A stretch of DNA of 57,736 nucleotides. It comes from Streptomyces sp. SID486 (GTDB lineage: Bacteria > Actinomycetota > Actinomycetes > Streptomycetales > Streptomycetaceae). The DNA lies in assembly GCF_009865385.1 (NCBI RefSeq), contig NZ_WWJT01000048.1, forward strand, positions 1-57,736, read 5' to 3'. Positions 24,145 to 33,111 of the stretch are shown in pieces (the stretch's first letter is position 1; each line of letters begins with the position of its first letter). A program made the position numbers and the translations under genes. The notes below the pieces were generated by a model, which worked only from the letters and a program-made list of their open reading frames with translations, searched no databases and had not been told where the DNA came from.

Positions 24145-25220
24145 CCGTGAGCGCAGAGATATCGCTGTCCTTCGGCCCCGACCCGGCCAGGCGCGGTGTG
24201 CTTGCCCGGCGGATACGGCTCCTGGTCGCCTCGACCGTCACCTACAACGCCGTCGAGGCGATCGTCGCCCTCACGGCCGGGACCCTGGCTTCGTCCACCG
24301 CGCTGATCGGTTTCGGCCTCGACTCCGTCATCGAGGTCTCCTCCGCCGCAACCGTCGCCTGGCAGTTCTCCGCCCGCGAGCACGCGGCGCGCGAGGCCCG
24401 CGAGAAGACCGCGTTGCGGATCACCGCGCTGTCGTTCTTCGCGCTCGCCGCCTATGTCACCGTCGATGCCGTACGGGCCCTGACCGGCGCAGGTGAGGCC
24501 ACGCGCTCCCCGGCCGGGATCGTGCTGGCTGCTCTCTCGCTCGTGGTCATGCCGGTCCTGTCGGCGGCCCAGCGCCGGGCCGGACGGGAACTCGGCTCCG
24601 CATCGGCCGTGGCCGACTCCAAGCAGACCCTGCTGTGCACCTATTTGTCGGCGGTCCTGCTGGTGGGCCTCCTCGTCGACGCCGTGTTCGGCTGGTCGTG
24701 GGCCGATCCGCTCGCTGCCCTGGTCATCGCCGCGGTCGCGGTGAAGGAAGGGCGCGGCGCGTGGCGTGGGGAGGGGTGTTGTGCGCTGCCGGCAGCCGTC
24801 GCGCCGGGCGCGCCCGGCCGCGAGGCGCATGCCGGCGGCTGTGCTTCGGGGTGCGACTGCTGTCCTTGGCGGAGGCAACCTGAAAGGGAGTGGCGCCGGA
24901 GCTCACCGGCGCTCGTCCGCCTTCGGACGTCGGCCGCAATCCGGGGACACCCCGGACAGCTCCACCGTGTGCCGGACGTTCGCGAAGCCGGAGTCTGTGC
25001 GATGGTGTCGGCTCAGTCCTCCGGTCTCCCGGCCCCCACCGGCGTCACCATGGTCTGCTGCTGCGGGCGCTCCCTCCGCGTCGCCCGCATGCCGAGAGTC
25101 CCAGGGGGAGGCCGGACAGCGAGCAGGCAGGCGTGTGCTCGCCGGGACGCGTACCCGAGGGCCGTCAGCACAGTGCATGGCCGTGACTGGTACGTGGGAG
25201 ATCCTGTCCGCGAGCGATGA
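24135..25220 (+). CDS. Cation diffusion facilitator-type metal exporter
   Basis: The first ~215 residues form a six-segment CDF membrane domain: RIRLLVASTVTYNAVEAIVA, STALIGFGLDSVIEVSSAAT, ADSKQTLLCTYLSAVLLVGL and ADPLAALVIAAVAVKEGRGA. Metal ligands would be the Asp residues of GLDSV and ADSKQ. Family members end soon after a Cys-rich tail; here that tail (GGCASGCDCCPW, about codons 235-248) is followed by 115 residues of low-quality sequence, so the native stop was probably lost by a frameshift near 24780-24870. GTG 24147 is an alternative start. With its repressor truncated, expression may be altered. Confidence 0.75.
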   Translation: MLLTVSAEISLSFGPDPARRGVLARRIRLLVASTVTYNAVEAIVALTAGTLASSTALIGFGLDSVIEVSSAATVAWQFSAREHAAREAREKTALRITALSFFALAAYVTVDAVRALTGAGEATRSPAGIVLAALSLVVMPVLSAAQRRAGRELGSASAVADSKQTLLCTYLSAVLLVGLLVDAVFGWSWADPLAALVIAAVAVKEGRGAWRGEGCCALPAAVAPGAPGREAHAGGCASGCDCCPWRRQPEREWRRSSPALVRLRTSAAIRGHPGQLHRVPDVREAGVCAMVSAQSSGLPAPTGVTMVCCCGRSLRVARMPRVPGGGRTASRQACARRDAYPRAVSTVHGRDWYVGDPVRER

Positions 25221-25709
25221 TGCGGAACGGCTGGTCAAGCTGAGTGGTGTTCATATGATTCTCCGTCCGGCAGTGGGGTGCGCGTCTCGGACAGACCGAA
25301 CCTGCCCATGAGGGACGCGGCCGATCGCGTCCCCCGCTGCTCTGGATGCGCCGCTCACGCCACGTGGGCTGTGCACTCGCCCAGCAGGTCTCCCGGATAG
25401 AGAGGCTGGTCAGTTCCGGGTGACTCCAGCCGACCGCCGACGAGGGCACCCGTTGGGCCGGAGCGCAGGGAGCGCGAAGTGCGCGGGTGGTGCTTCCCAT
25501 TGGTGTTTGGGGAGTGCTGCTTCATGCGTTGGTGTGGAGCACTGCTAGCAGCACCGTTTCCTCTCCCGGAACTCTGCTTGGCTTCCTGTGGTGACGCCGG
25601 TCGCAGGTGCCTCTGCTCCTATGTCGGCCGGCGGCACGACCGTCCTGATCGAACTCCCCGGTCGGCGCTGGCTCGACAGCGTGCTCGTGACCGAGAAAGA
25701 AGCAGGCAC
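25221..25709. other. No supported gene
   Basis: No frame on either strand has recognisable protein content. The right end presumably holds the promoter of the secreted protein gene at 25710. Confidence 0.4.
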
Positions 25710-26123
25710 ATGCGCATTTCCACCCGTTCCGGCCGAGTCGTCGCGCTCGCCCTCGGCGCCGTGACGTCACTGGCCGTCCTGTCCGGCACCGCTGCGGCCG
25801 CCGGCAACCTGGACGCCCCGTACGCCCGCGCCGCCGCGAAGGTCAGCGGCACCGCCTCACTCCTCGGATCCAAGAACGTCGACGCCGTCACCCGGGGAAC
25901 CGGCACCAACCAGGCGGGTGTGTACTGCGTCAAGGTCTCGGACTCCAACATCGACCTGAGCAGCGCGGCGATCGTCGCCACGCTCAACAACAGCCGGGGC
26001 GAGATCACCGCCATCGGCGGACCTCACGGCTACTGCGGCAACGCCACCGACACCATCACGGTCGTCACGAGCGACAGCGAGGGCAGGTCCGCAGACAGGC
26101 CGTTCACCGTCGCCGTGCTCTGA
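25710..26123 (+). CDS. Small secreted protein
   Basis: 137 residues. A clear signal peptide (MRISTRSGRVVALALGAVTS, then LAVLSGTAAAAG) is followed by about 105 residues with two Cys (VYCVKV and GYCGN) that may form a disulfide, and a terminal beta-like TDTITVVTSDSEGRSADRPF. It resembles a common Streptomyces secreted hypothetical type; function unknown. GCAGG lies before the ATG. A strong terminator follows 47 bases after the stop. Confidence 0.75.
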   Translation: MRISTRSGRVVALALGAVTSLAVLSGTAAAAGNLDAPYARAAAKVSGTASLLGSKNVDAVTRGTGTNQAGVYCVKVSDSNIDLSSAAIVATLNNSRGEITAIGGPHGYCGNATDTITVVTSDSEGRSADRPFTVAVL

Positions 26124-26170
26124 CCTCGTCACACCAGGCCGGACCGTGCCACGCCGGCCTCGGCATCTCG

Positions 26171-26204
26171 GTTTGGGGAACGGGAACGGTGCCGTTCCCC
26201 AAAC
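26171..26204 (+). terminator. Intrinsic terminator
   Basis: A perfect 13-bp inverted repeat (GTTTGGGGAACGG and complement) with loop GAACGGTG. Confidence 0.85.
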
Positions 26205-26565
26205 CGGCGTCTGTATGGACTGCCGTGGTGAAGCCGCTGACAGGGGCGTCGGCGTTGCGCCGGCGCAGGCAGGCGTGCAGGGCCCGGGTTTGGGCAGTGT
26301 GATCGGAGCAGATCGAACTGGCGATGGTAACTGCCTCAGCGGCCCGAGATGTACCTGGCTCGGGTTCGTCTGGCCTGCCGCAGGCGTTGTCCTTTCCGGT
26401 CGGTCGGGCTGCGCACATGGACAGGCCCGGCCATCGCGACTCCGCGACAGAGTGCTCGCCGCCGACCAGTGAGTAACCCACCAGTAGCTTTCCGGTCGAA
26501 GACCGGCATGCCAAGGTGACAAAAGCCACCTTCTGTCCCTTTTCTCGAAGTGAGGGAGATTCACT
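26205..26565. other. No supported gene
   Basis: Frames on both strands are short or lack protein-like features. A decayed transposase is possible but I cannot identify one. The right end holds GAGGGAGA, the RBS of the next gene. Confidence 0.4.
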
Positions 26566-26880
26566 ATGACCACGGTTGCAGAACTCCAGCCCGACCCGAA
26601 TCGGGAGGTGCGCATCGTCAGCCACCGCGAGAGCAGGAACGGGGTGTACCACGACGGGATCGTGCGCGCGGTCACGTGCGCGAACGCCGACCAGAACCTG
26701 TACGCCGTCACGCTGTACAGGCCGACGTACAGCGATGAGTCCACGTGCTACGTCTACGGCACGGACCAGGTGACCGAGCCCACCCGGAGGGCAGCGCCCG
26801 CGGACACCGAGCGGTCGTACGCCGATCGCCAGCGGGCATTCGACCGGCAAAACGCCGGGCTGCCGCCGGAGGACAACTAG
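26566..26880 (+). CDS. Small hypothetical protein
   Basis: 104 residues from ATG 26566 with GAGGGAGA just upstream. The centre (VRIVSHRESRNGVYHDGIVR, then AVTCANADQNLYAVTLYRPT) suggests a small beta-sheet protein; the last third is polar and charged (RSYADRQRAFDRQNAG). No signal peptide or known family. Cytoplasmic; function unknown. Confidence 0.65.
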   Translation: MTTVAELQPDPNREVRIVSHRESRNGVYHDGIVRAVTCANADQNLYAVTLYRPTYSDESTCYVYGTDQVTEPTRRAAPADTERSYADRQRAFDRQNAGLPPEDN

Positions 26881-27258
26881 TACTCCAGCAGTGGTTCGCT
26901 GTCTTTCCTGGTCAGAGGGCATTCGTAGGCGGCGTGGTGGGCTGATGGCCCATCAGGGGTGGTCTTGTCGGAGTCCCTCCTGCGAGTGGCACCGCCACCG
27001 GGAGTGGCAGTGCCTGGCGACCGCCTGACGCCTGCGCCGCCCTGACCAGGTCAGCGCGTGGGTACGAAGTGGCGGGCGATCACGACGACGGCGGTCCTGC
27101 CCTGCTCACCGCCCGGGCCGCCCGCCTCTCGCCTGGACGTGGGATCACTGACGCCTTGGCCGGCGTGCGGCCGTGGGACGGGGTGCACGTTCCCCCGTTC
27201 GGCCGCATCCTGGAGCTGGCTCCGCCAGGTGCCACAGACCGACCCTCTGGGAGGTGCT

Positions 27259-27393
27259 GTGATCCTGTTTGCCCTGCTCGTGCCCGTGGCGATGATGGCC
27301 CTGCTGTTCGGAGTGACCGCTCTTGAAGAGCGCCTTTTCCCACCGTCATCGGTCCCAGAGGACGCCGGCCCGTCGACAGCATCCAGTCGCTGA
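27259..27393 (+). CDS. Small single-pass membrane protein
   Basis: 44 residues from GTG 27259, preceded by GGGAGG. One hydrophobic helix (ILFALLVPVAMMALLFGVTA) is followed by a short charged tail (LEERLFPPSSVPEDAGP). The type is frequent in Streptomyces; function unknown. The upstream stretch 26881-27258 holds nothing I can support. Confidence 0.55.
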   Translation: MILFALLVPVAMMALLFGVTALEERLFPPSSVPEDAGPSTASSR

Positions 27394-28053
27394 GCAGCAA
27401 GCCCCCGGCGCGTGCAGGGTCAGTCAGCGCCTGGTCACAAGCCTTGGTGGGCGCGACGCCGCCACGCTCTACGCCGACTCGCTGCTCCAGCCGGACACCG
27501 CTGCCCGCGTCCGCGTCGCCTTCCCCGTGCTGGGCAGTCCGGCCGGCCTGGCCGCCGAAGCGACCGTGTGCGCCCAGCTGCTCCAGACCGTGGCCCGCGG
27601 AAACAACCTGGTCCTCGAAGGACCGCTTCGGAACTGGGCTGAGGAACTCCGCCGACCTGGGCCGACGTGGTCGCCCCGACCGTGAGGACGGCCACGCCGG
27701 GTGTGACCCCCGATCACGGCCCGAGTGGCGTGTACGAGGTGACACGCAATTCGAACACAGGATCTAATGCCGGTATGAAGGGTGCCAGTATGAATGTGAC
27801 CGCCTTCCCCGACGACCTGGTGTGCTGACCCAGGCCGCCTGAACGCCACCTGCCAGGCACTCGCCGTATCCCGCCCCCGTGACACCACCGCCTTGCGCCC
27901 CCGCCTGTCGCTCCTGTCCGTACGGCTGTGGTGTCGCCCCTACTGGGAAACCGTCCCCTTGGGGCGGGCGGGACGGGCGGCGCGGCCGCGGCCGGGGATA
28001 AGGGCACGCTCAGCCGGTTGCGCGTCGGCGGAACCGCCGTGTCCATGCCGCCG
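27394..28053. other. No firmly supported gene; possible decayed frame
   Basis: A plus-strand stretch at about 27420-27640 reads with protein-like quality (SLGGRDAATLYADSLLQPDT, then ATVCAQLLQTVARGNNLVLE, PLRNWAEELRR) but has no start, no family match and ends in low-quality sequence. It may be a gene remnant. Nothing else is seen. Confidence 0.3.
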
Positions 28054-28425
28054 TCAGCGCGACGGCGCCGGGCGGGGGCGTCGGCGGGGGAGGGGTCGAT
28101 GCAGGCGTGCTGGGTGGCGCCACCGGCCGGAAACATCGCGGGCGACGTCGACGCCGACCTCGACGACCAGCTCGGGTTCCACCACCGTTACGTCCAGCGT
28201 CTCCCGGCGTCTGGGATCAATCGAACCGTGGTCAGGAGACGACGCACTGCAGACGACGTCGTATGAGACCCGGTCTTCCCGGTGCAGGCTTCCCGGAATC
28301 CGAACGTCGGCGAAGTGGACGAACACATCCGGGCCGCCCGCGTCATCCGAGAGGAAGCCGTAACCCTCGTTCGCCTCGCATGACTTCACCACGCCTGTTG
28401 CCGTCGATCCCGTCCTTCGTCCCAT
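28054..28425 (-). CDS. Divergent cold-shock-domain protein
   Basis: 123 residues from ATG 28425. The N-terminal half aligns with a cold-shock domain: STATGVVKSCEANEGYGFLS (RNP1 as EGYGFL), DDAGGPDVFVHFADVRIPGS (RNP2 as DVFVHF). The following region (HREDRVSYDVVC, ETLDVTVVEPELVVEVG) keeps the beta pattern, and a basic, Pro/Arg-rich tail follows. No clear ribosome binding site. It is far from the CspA consensus, so either a specialised CspF-like protein or a decaying one. Confidence 0.5.
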   Translation of the reverse strand: MGRRTGSTATGVVKSCEANEGYGFLSDDAGGPDVFVHFADVRIPGSLHREDRVSYDVVCSASSPDHGSIDPRRRETLDVTVVEPELVVEVGVDVARDVSGRWRHPARLHRPLPRRRPRPAPSR

Positions 28426-29076
28426 GTCACAACACGTTGTCGACGCGTCGCCCGCAGGCCCATCGCGACTCCGGCTCGTGGACCTTGCCCTGCCGGAGTG
28501 GCATCCGAAGCCTTCCGCGCTTCCGTGTCGGCGCAACGCCCGGCTCTGCTGGACAGGCGACAAATCGCCAACAGCGTCCCTCGAAGGGGACCGGCCTCGG
28601 GAAGCATCGGCACAGCGGTTGACGCTGAGAACGATCATGGTCGCGGCGTGAGCGTGCTGACCCGGTTCTCGCACTCTCGGCAGCCCCTACGCTGGGCCGG
28701 GACCGCGGGGAGGCCCTGCCCGCCGCCGAGCGGCTGGCAGATCGAACGCGACGAAGTGTGCCGGCCGCTCGGCGACTTCCTGTCCGCCACAGCCCGGAGC
28801 CGAGGCGAATCGCCCGGTCCCCCCGGAACGCGATACGTCCGGGCAGGACGGCCGGTGCCGGTGATCGGCCGCGCCTCCCGGCACGGGTGGGGCCGCGTGC
28901 CTCACGGACAACGCCGTGTTGCCGCAGGCCGGTTCGAGCGCACTCTCGGGAGGGGCGTTCAGCCTTTCGGCCCAATATCCGCCGGTAATCGTCCTGGCGT
29001 CGGGTTCTTCCCGTACGGTCCTTTGCGTTGTGTGAACGGCCGAGTGCACTTCGAGTGGGGAAGTGGGGGCGGTCCT
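28426..29076. other. No supported gene; upstream region of the propeller gene
   Basis: A plus-strand frame in phase with the propeller gene is open from 28498, but this part is Arg/Gly/Pro-rich and unlike a protein. It probably carries the promoter of the 29077 gene. Confidence 0.35.
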
Positions 29077-31068
29077 GTGAGTGACGGGCAGGCGATCACG
29101 CCGCTGGAGCGGTTGCAGGGCTTGTTGTCGGGGGCGCGTGTGGATTCGCGGGCGGCGCGGAACCTGGCACGGATGCGGAAAGCCAACGTGATGTTCGGGG
29201 CGTTGCTGCACGGCGCGGACCGGTTGCGGCAGGGCGAGGAGCCGACGGCGCTGGAGCAACTGCTGCTGGACTGGCTGAGGATGGCCCTGTCGGAGGACGA
29301 CGTCAAGGAGTGGGGCCGGGTCTACCGCGAGGCGGTGACGGAGCGTGGGAGTGCGGTGGGGGTGCCCGAGGTCCTCACCGGGCGTCCGGTGTCGCGGGGC
29401 TACGACTTCGCGGACCTGGCCGAGGATCTGCCGGCGGTGGACGCGGAGTGGCGGGCGCAGTCGAACTGGTCGACACTCGACGAGGCGGCACTGGCCGAGG
29501 GTGGGGAGTTCGACCCCGCGGGGTTCGTCGAGGGCATGCGCGAATGGGGCTTCGGTGTCACCCTGCCCGCCCGGTGGGCCGAGCCCTCCCAGGGACGGGA
29601 GGCCCCCGAGTCCGAGGCCGGCGACGACGCACGGGCGGTGACCTTCAAGCTGGAGTACGAGAGTTTCGTGGTCAACCGAGTGGTCGGGGATGGTTGGCCG
29701 AACACCCGGGACGAGATCCGCTGGGTGTCGGGGGGCCAGAGCGACATCTCGCGCGCGGAGCCGCTGCTGTCGCAGGAATGGGGCGGGAACGACACCGCCG
29801 CGGGCAGGACCTGCGTCTTCGGCCCGTTCCCCTGGCAACGCGACGCCTTCAGCGGGGCCGCGAACAAGGGGGTGGTCCTGAGCGTCGCGTGCTGGGAATG
29901 GGACACCGGCGACGGCAACGACAACAACATCGTCGAACGGCTGATGCGGCTGAACAACGACCCGATCTTCGCCAGCCTGTGGGCCGCCGTCAGCGCCGCG
30001 GCCCCCAGTGTCCTGGGATTCCTGATGGACGTCACGTCCCTGGCGATGACCGTGGTCAGCTGGATCAACCAGAACGATCTCTCCTGCGCCCGGACGCTGT
30101 TGCTGGATCGCAACGCCATGGCCGTGCTCGCCAACCGCGGGACCGCGCGCTGGCACTTCAACGGTGTCGGCTACCACGAGCTGAACGTGAAGTTCACCGG
30201 CGGCGGCATCGCGTTCCCCGTCGGCACCCTGGAATACGCCGTGCGCACCCGGCAGGGCTGGGAGCGCCCGGTCCCCCTGCCTTGGGAGAGCATCAGCCCT
30301 CCCGCGATGGCCTCGTTCAACGGCAGGCTCTACGTCGCGTTCGTCTCCCACCACACGAACGTGATGTGGACACGGCTGGAGAGCGACGGGACGTGGAGGC
30401 CGCCCGAGTACGTGGGCGGGGACCTCAGCTACCGCGCGCCCGCGCTGTGCGTCGCCTTCGGCCAGCTATGGTACGTCGTCACCGGCAGGGATCAGTTGCT
30501 GTATGTGAGCGCCTTCAACGAACTCGCCAGCGTCTGGTCCCCGAGGTACCTCCTCAGCAGTTCGTTCAGGACGGACCTGGCCCCCTCCATGGCTGCGACT
30601 CCCGGGCGGCTGTGGGCGACCCACGTCGGCGGCCAGGGCCGGCTCTACCACAGGACCCTCGGCGGCAACGAATGGAGCAGCCCCCGCATTTCCGACGTCA
30701 ACTGGGAGGTGGACAGCCCTGTCGCGATGGCCCCCCTGGGTACCTCGCAGGTGTGGCGGATCGGCCGCGGCCTCGACAACAAGGTGTACTTCATGACGTC
30801 GAAGTCCCCCACCGAATGGACCGCCCAGGCCCCCACCTCCGTGACCGCGGGCTGGCGCACCACCCACGGGCTCGCCGCCGCCACCGACGGCGACAGGACA
30901 TGGGCCGTGCGCCGGGGCGAGGACGGCTACCTGCGCGCCGCCGACTACACCCCCGCCGCCAAATGGGGCGCCAGCGAATACGTCGGCGGCAACACACGGG
31001 CCACCTCGATGGACGAACCCGCCGCCGCCGCCCACGCCGGCAAGCTCTACGTGATGTACCGCCGCTGA
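29077..31068 (+). CDS. Multidomain protein with C-terminal beta-propeller
   Basis: 663 residues from GTG 29077 (in-frame GTG 29044 is an alternative). Residues 1-95 are helical. About 185-290 is a beta domain (KLEYESFVVNRVVGDGWPNT, DEIRWVSGG, VLSVACWEWDTGDGNDNN) of the kind that reads FVxxxxWPxxDEI in predicted effector-like proteins. A hydrophobic stretch lies at 299-330. Residues 385-663 have five or six repeats like RLYVAFVSHHTNVMWTRLES, QLWYVVTGRDQLLYVSAF and RTWAVRRGEDGYLRAADYTP, indicating a lectin- or sialidase-like beta-propeller. No signal peptide. It is followed after 117 bases by the subtilisin-fold gene, probably in one operon. Function unknown. Confidence 0.75.
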   Translation: MSDGQAITPLERLQGLLSGARVDSRAARNLARMRKANVMFGALLHGADRLRQGEEPTALEQLLLDWLRMALSEDDVKEWGRVYREAVTERGSAVGVPEVLTGRPVSRGYDFADLAEDLPAVDAEWRAQSNWSTLDEAALAEGGEFDPAGFVEGMREWGFGVTLPARWAEPSQGREAPESEAGDDARAVTFKLEYESFVVNRVVGDGWPNTRDEIRWVSGGQSDISRAEPLLSQEWGGNDTAAGRTCVFGPFPWQRDAFSGAANKGVVLSVACWEWDTGDGNDNNIVERLMRLNNDPIFASLWAAVSAAAPSVLGFLMDVTSLAMTVVSWINQNDLSCARTLLLDRNAMAVLANRGTARWHFNGVGYHELNVKFTGGGIAFPVGTLEYAVRTRQGWERPVPLPWESISPPAMASFNGRLYVAFVSHHTNVMWTRLESDGTWRPPEYVGGDLSYRAPALCVAFGQLWYVVTGRDQLLYVSAFNELASVWSPRYLLSSSFRTDLAPSMAATPGRLWATHVGGQGRLYHRTLGGNEWSSPRISDVNWEVDSPVAMAPLGTSQVWRIGRGLDNKVYFMTSKSPTEWTAQAPTSVTAGWRTTHGLAAATDGDRTWAVRRGEDGYLRAADYTPAAKWGASEYVGGNTRATSMDEPAAAAHAGKLYVMYRR

Positions 31069-31185
31069 CCCCCCGAGCGACGGTGGCCGAACCTGCCGGT
31101 CACCGTCGCCCCGCGCGGACACCGGCCCACCACACCGGGCAATCCCCCGGCTCCCCCCGTTTCGATCGAGCCCAGGAGCGAACAG

Positions 31186-32052
31186 ATGGCCATCACCACC
31201 CAGACCGGCGCGCCGTGGGGCATCTCCCGCATCTCCCAGCGCCCGAAGCCGACAGCCCAGACGTTCGAAAGGTACGTGTACGACGTGCGGGCCGGCGAGG
31301 GGGTGGACATCTACGTCCTGGACAGCGGCGTCCACACCGCCCACCTCGGATTCGCGGGGCGCGCCCGGCATGGTGTGGACGTGACCGGGACCGGACACGA
31401 GGACACCGTCGGGCGGGGAACTCTCCTGGCCGGCACGGCCGCGAGCGCGAAGCACGGCGTCGCGAAGAACGCGTCGATCATCGCCGTGAAGGTGGTGAAG
31501 GGCAATGCGCTCGCCGACCCCGGGGACATCGCCGAGGGCCTGGCCTGGACCACGGAACAGGCGCGATCCTCCGGACGACCGTCCGTCGCCCTGATCGGTG
31601 CCTGCCTGCCGCGCAACCGCGAACTCGACGAACGGGTCGACACCGCCGCCCGACAAGGGCTGTTCGTCGTCGTGCCGGCCGGCGACGACAGCAGGGACGC
31701 CCGCGACTACTCACCCTCCGGGGCGTCCGGCGCCTTCACCGTGGGCGCCTGCGACATCCGTGACGCGCGCGCCTACTTCTCCAACCACGGACCCGGCGTC
31801 GACGTCTTCGCCCCCGGACACAACATCCCCTCCACCTACATCGGCGGCCCCAACGCCGCCACCACCGGCTCCGGCACCGCGCAGGCCGCCGCCCACATCG
31901 CCGGCCTCGCCGCGTACCTCCTGTCGATCACCGACGGACTGACCACCACCACCGTCCCGGACGCCATCACGACACTGGCCACGCGCGACCTGTTGACCGC
32001 CGTCCCCGCGCCAACGAGCAACCTGCTGGCGTTCAACAACGCCACCACCTGA
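31186..32052 (+). CDS. Proteinase K-type subtilase fold without catalytic His and Ser
   Basis: 288 residues matching the mature domain of proteinase K-like S8 peptidases. The N-terminus TQTGAPWGISRISQRP corresponds to the mature start, so neither signal peptide nor propeptide is present. Asp46 is kept (YVLDSGVHTAH). The HGTHxAGT box is GRGTLLAGT, so the catalytic His is Arg77. The oxyanion Asn (AAGNN) is Asp167 (PAGDDS). The GTSMAxPHVAG box is GTAQAAAHIAG, so the nucleophile is Ala232. The structural parts (RDYSPSGASGAFTVGACDIR, YFSNHGPGVDVFAPG, LLAFNN) are intact. It is best read as a pseudoprotease, perhaps a binding or scaffold protein working with the propeller protein upstream. Confidence 0.85.
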   Translation: MAITTQTGAPWGISRISQRPKPTAQTFERYVYDVRAGEGVDIYVLDSGVHTAHLGFAGRARHGVDVTGTGHEDTVGRGTLLAGTAASAKHGVAKNASIIAVKVVKGNALADPGDIAEGLAWTTEQARSSGRPSVALIGACLPRNRELDERVDTAARQGLFVVVPAGDDSRDARDYSPSGASGAFTVGACDIRDARAYFSNHGPGVDVFAPGHNIPSTYIGGPNAATTGSGTAQAAAHIAGLAAYLLSITDGLTTTTVPDAITTLATRDLLTAVPAPTSNLLAFNNATT

Positions 32053-32189
32053 CCACGGACCCAACCGAGAACGACGGCGGCGGTCGCGAACCTCACGGCT
32101 CCCGGCGACGACCGGGGCCCGCAGCACGGCGTCCGATCTCGTCCGGTCGCGGACGCGCCGATGTGATCACGCCGTTTCGGGCACGGTGG

Positions 32190-32398
32190 AAGGGTTCGAA
32201 GCCTTCTACCGGGGGGACAAGCACTGCTACCTGCGGCACGGGCCAAGAACCCGCATCGTCCGCTGAGCGTTGCCGAGATGCAGCGGCGTACAGCACGTGC
32301 CGCGTTTCTGGACACGTGCGGCGAGGATGCACTCATCGAGGAAGTGCTGCTGCCGCTGTCCCGGCAGCTGGGTTTTCACCTTGTGGCAGCCCCAAGGT
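32190..32398 (+). pseudogene. Short fragment of an unidentified protein
   Basis: One frame reads AKNPHRPLSVAEMQRRTARA, AFLDTCGEDALIEEVLLPLS, RQLGF, then stops at 32398. The LIEEVLLPLxRxLGF pattern resembles the N-terminal part of restriction-endonuclease-like proteins, from memory and with low certainty. The fragment joins abruptly to a ferredoxin-like fragment. Confidence 0.35.
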
Positions 32399-32753
32399 GA
32401 CCGGAATCGATCACGCCGCCCAGACCGCGCGACTGCGGGCGGAGGTGCCGGTGCGCGTCTCCGACTGCCTTGACGTGTGCGATCAGGCCAACGTCATCGT
32501 CGTACAGCCGTCCGCCGTGGGCCGGGCCGCCGCTGGCCGGCCGGTCTGGCTGGGGCTCGTCAACGACACGGACGCGACGGAGGACATCATCGCCTGGGTA
32601 CGCGCCGACGGCCCGGGAGTCACTCCGTTGCCGGACATCCTCGACCTGTATGCCTTCACCCCTCCACGCCGCACGGTTACTTCGCGAGGCGGGCGCGCCG
32701 TTGGGCTCCGACCCTGGAACGCCCGAGACCTGATGTCGCGAAGTCTGACGTAG
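32390..32753 (+). pseudogene. Truncated (2Fe-2S) ferredoxin-like protein of the CbtA/CbtB type locus
   Basis: The frame carries VTGIDHAAQTARLRAEVPVR, VSDCLDVCDQANVIVVQPSA, GRPVWLGLVNDTDATEDIIA and ILDLYAFTPPRR, matching the thioredoxin-like ferredoxin domain proteins often found near cbtAB and cobalamin genes. The N-terminal Cys motif that would give the first cluster ligands is missing; only Cys-Leu-Asp-Val-Cys remains. The start is fused to unrelated sequence and the last 20 residues look frameshifted. It lies just upstream of the first cobalamin riboswitch. Confidence 0.6.
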
Positions 32754-32799
32754 GTTCGTCAAATCCCCATAGAGTGAGCACAGTTCGACCGCACACGAA

Positions 32800-32940
32800 A
32801 CGGTGATCGGTGTGCGCGCGAGCTGTCAGCACGACAACCGCATAGGCGCGTGACTGGGGGAAGCCGGTGGGAGACCGGCGCTGACCTGCAACCGTGTGCG
32901 GCCGCGTGGCCGTGAGTCGGGATACCCGGCGCGTGCCGTG
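32800..32940 (+). promoter_or_regulatory. Cobalamin riboswitch 1
   Basis: The core GGGGGAAGCCGGTGGGAGAC, CGGCGCTGACCTGCAACCGT and the 3' element GAGTCGGGATACCCGG match the B12 riboswitch consensus (GGGAAxCCGGTGxGAATCCGG; GCxGxCCCGCxACxGT; GAGTCxGxAxACC). It precedes the DUF4430 gene at 33112. Confidence 0.85.
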
Positions 32941-33111
32941 AACCGCTTCTCACTGTCATGGTCTGCAGCAAGGAGCCGAGAGCCTCGTTCGGGTCACCCT
33001 GGCCCGGTGCGTCCAGTCGTCGAACCGCACGGCGACGGGGCCGCCTCCCCAGGTGCCGGCCCGCTCCTACGGCGATGGGCTGCGGGCCACCCCATCAGGA
33101 AGGCTCGAGCC

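Noticed and set aside
27714..28136. Minus-strand frame of 140 codons
   Set aside because: Arg/Pro/Gly-rich with no RBS or family resemblance; overlaps the end of the diverged cold-shock gene.
29310..31763. 817-codon plus-strand frame overlapping the propeller and pseudoprotease genes
   Set aside because: Arg/Gly-rich shadow in another frame; the propeller repeats and the subtilase motifs fix the correct frames.
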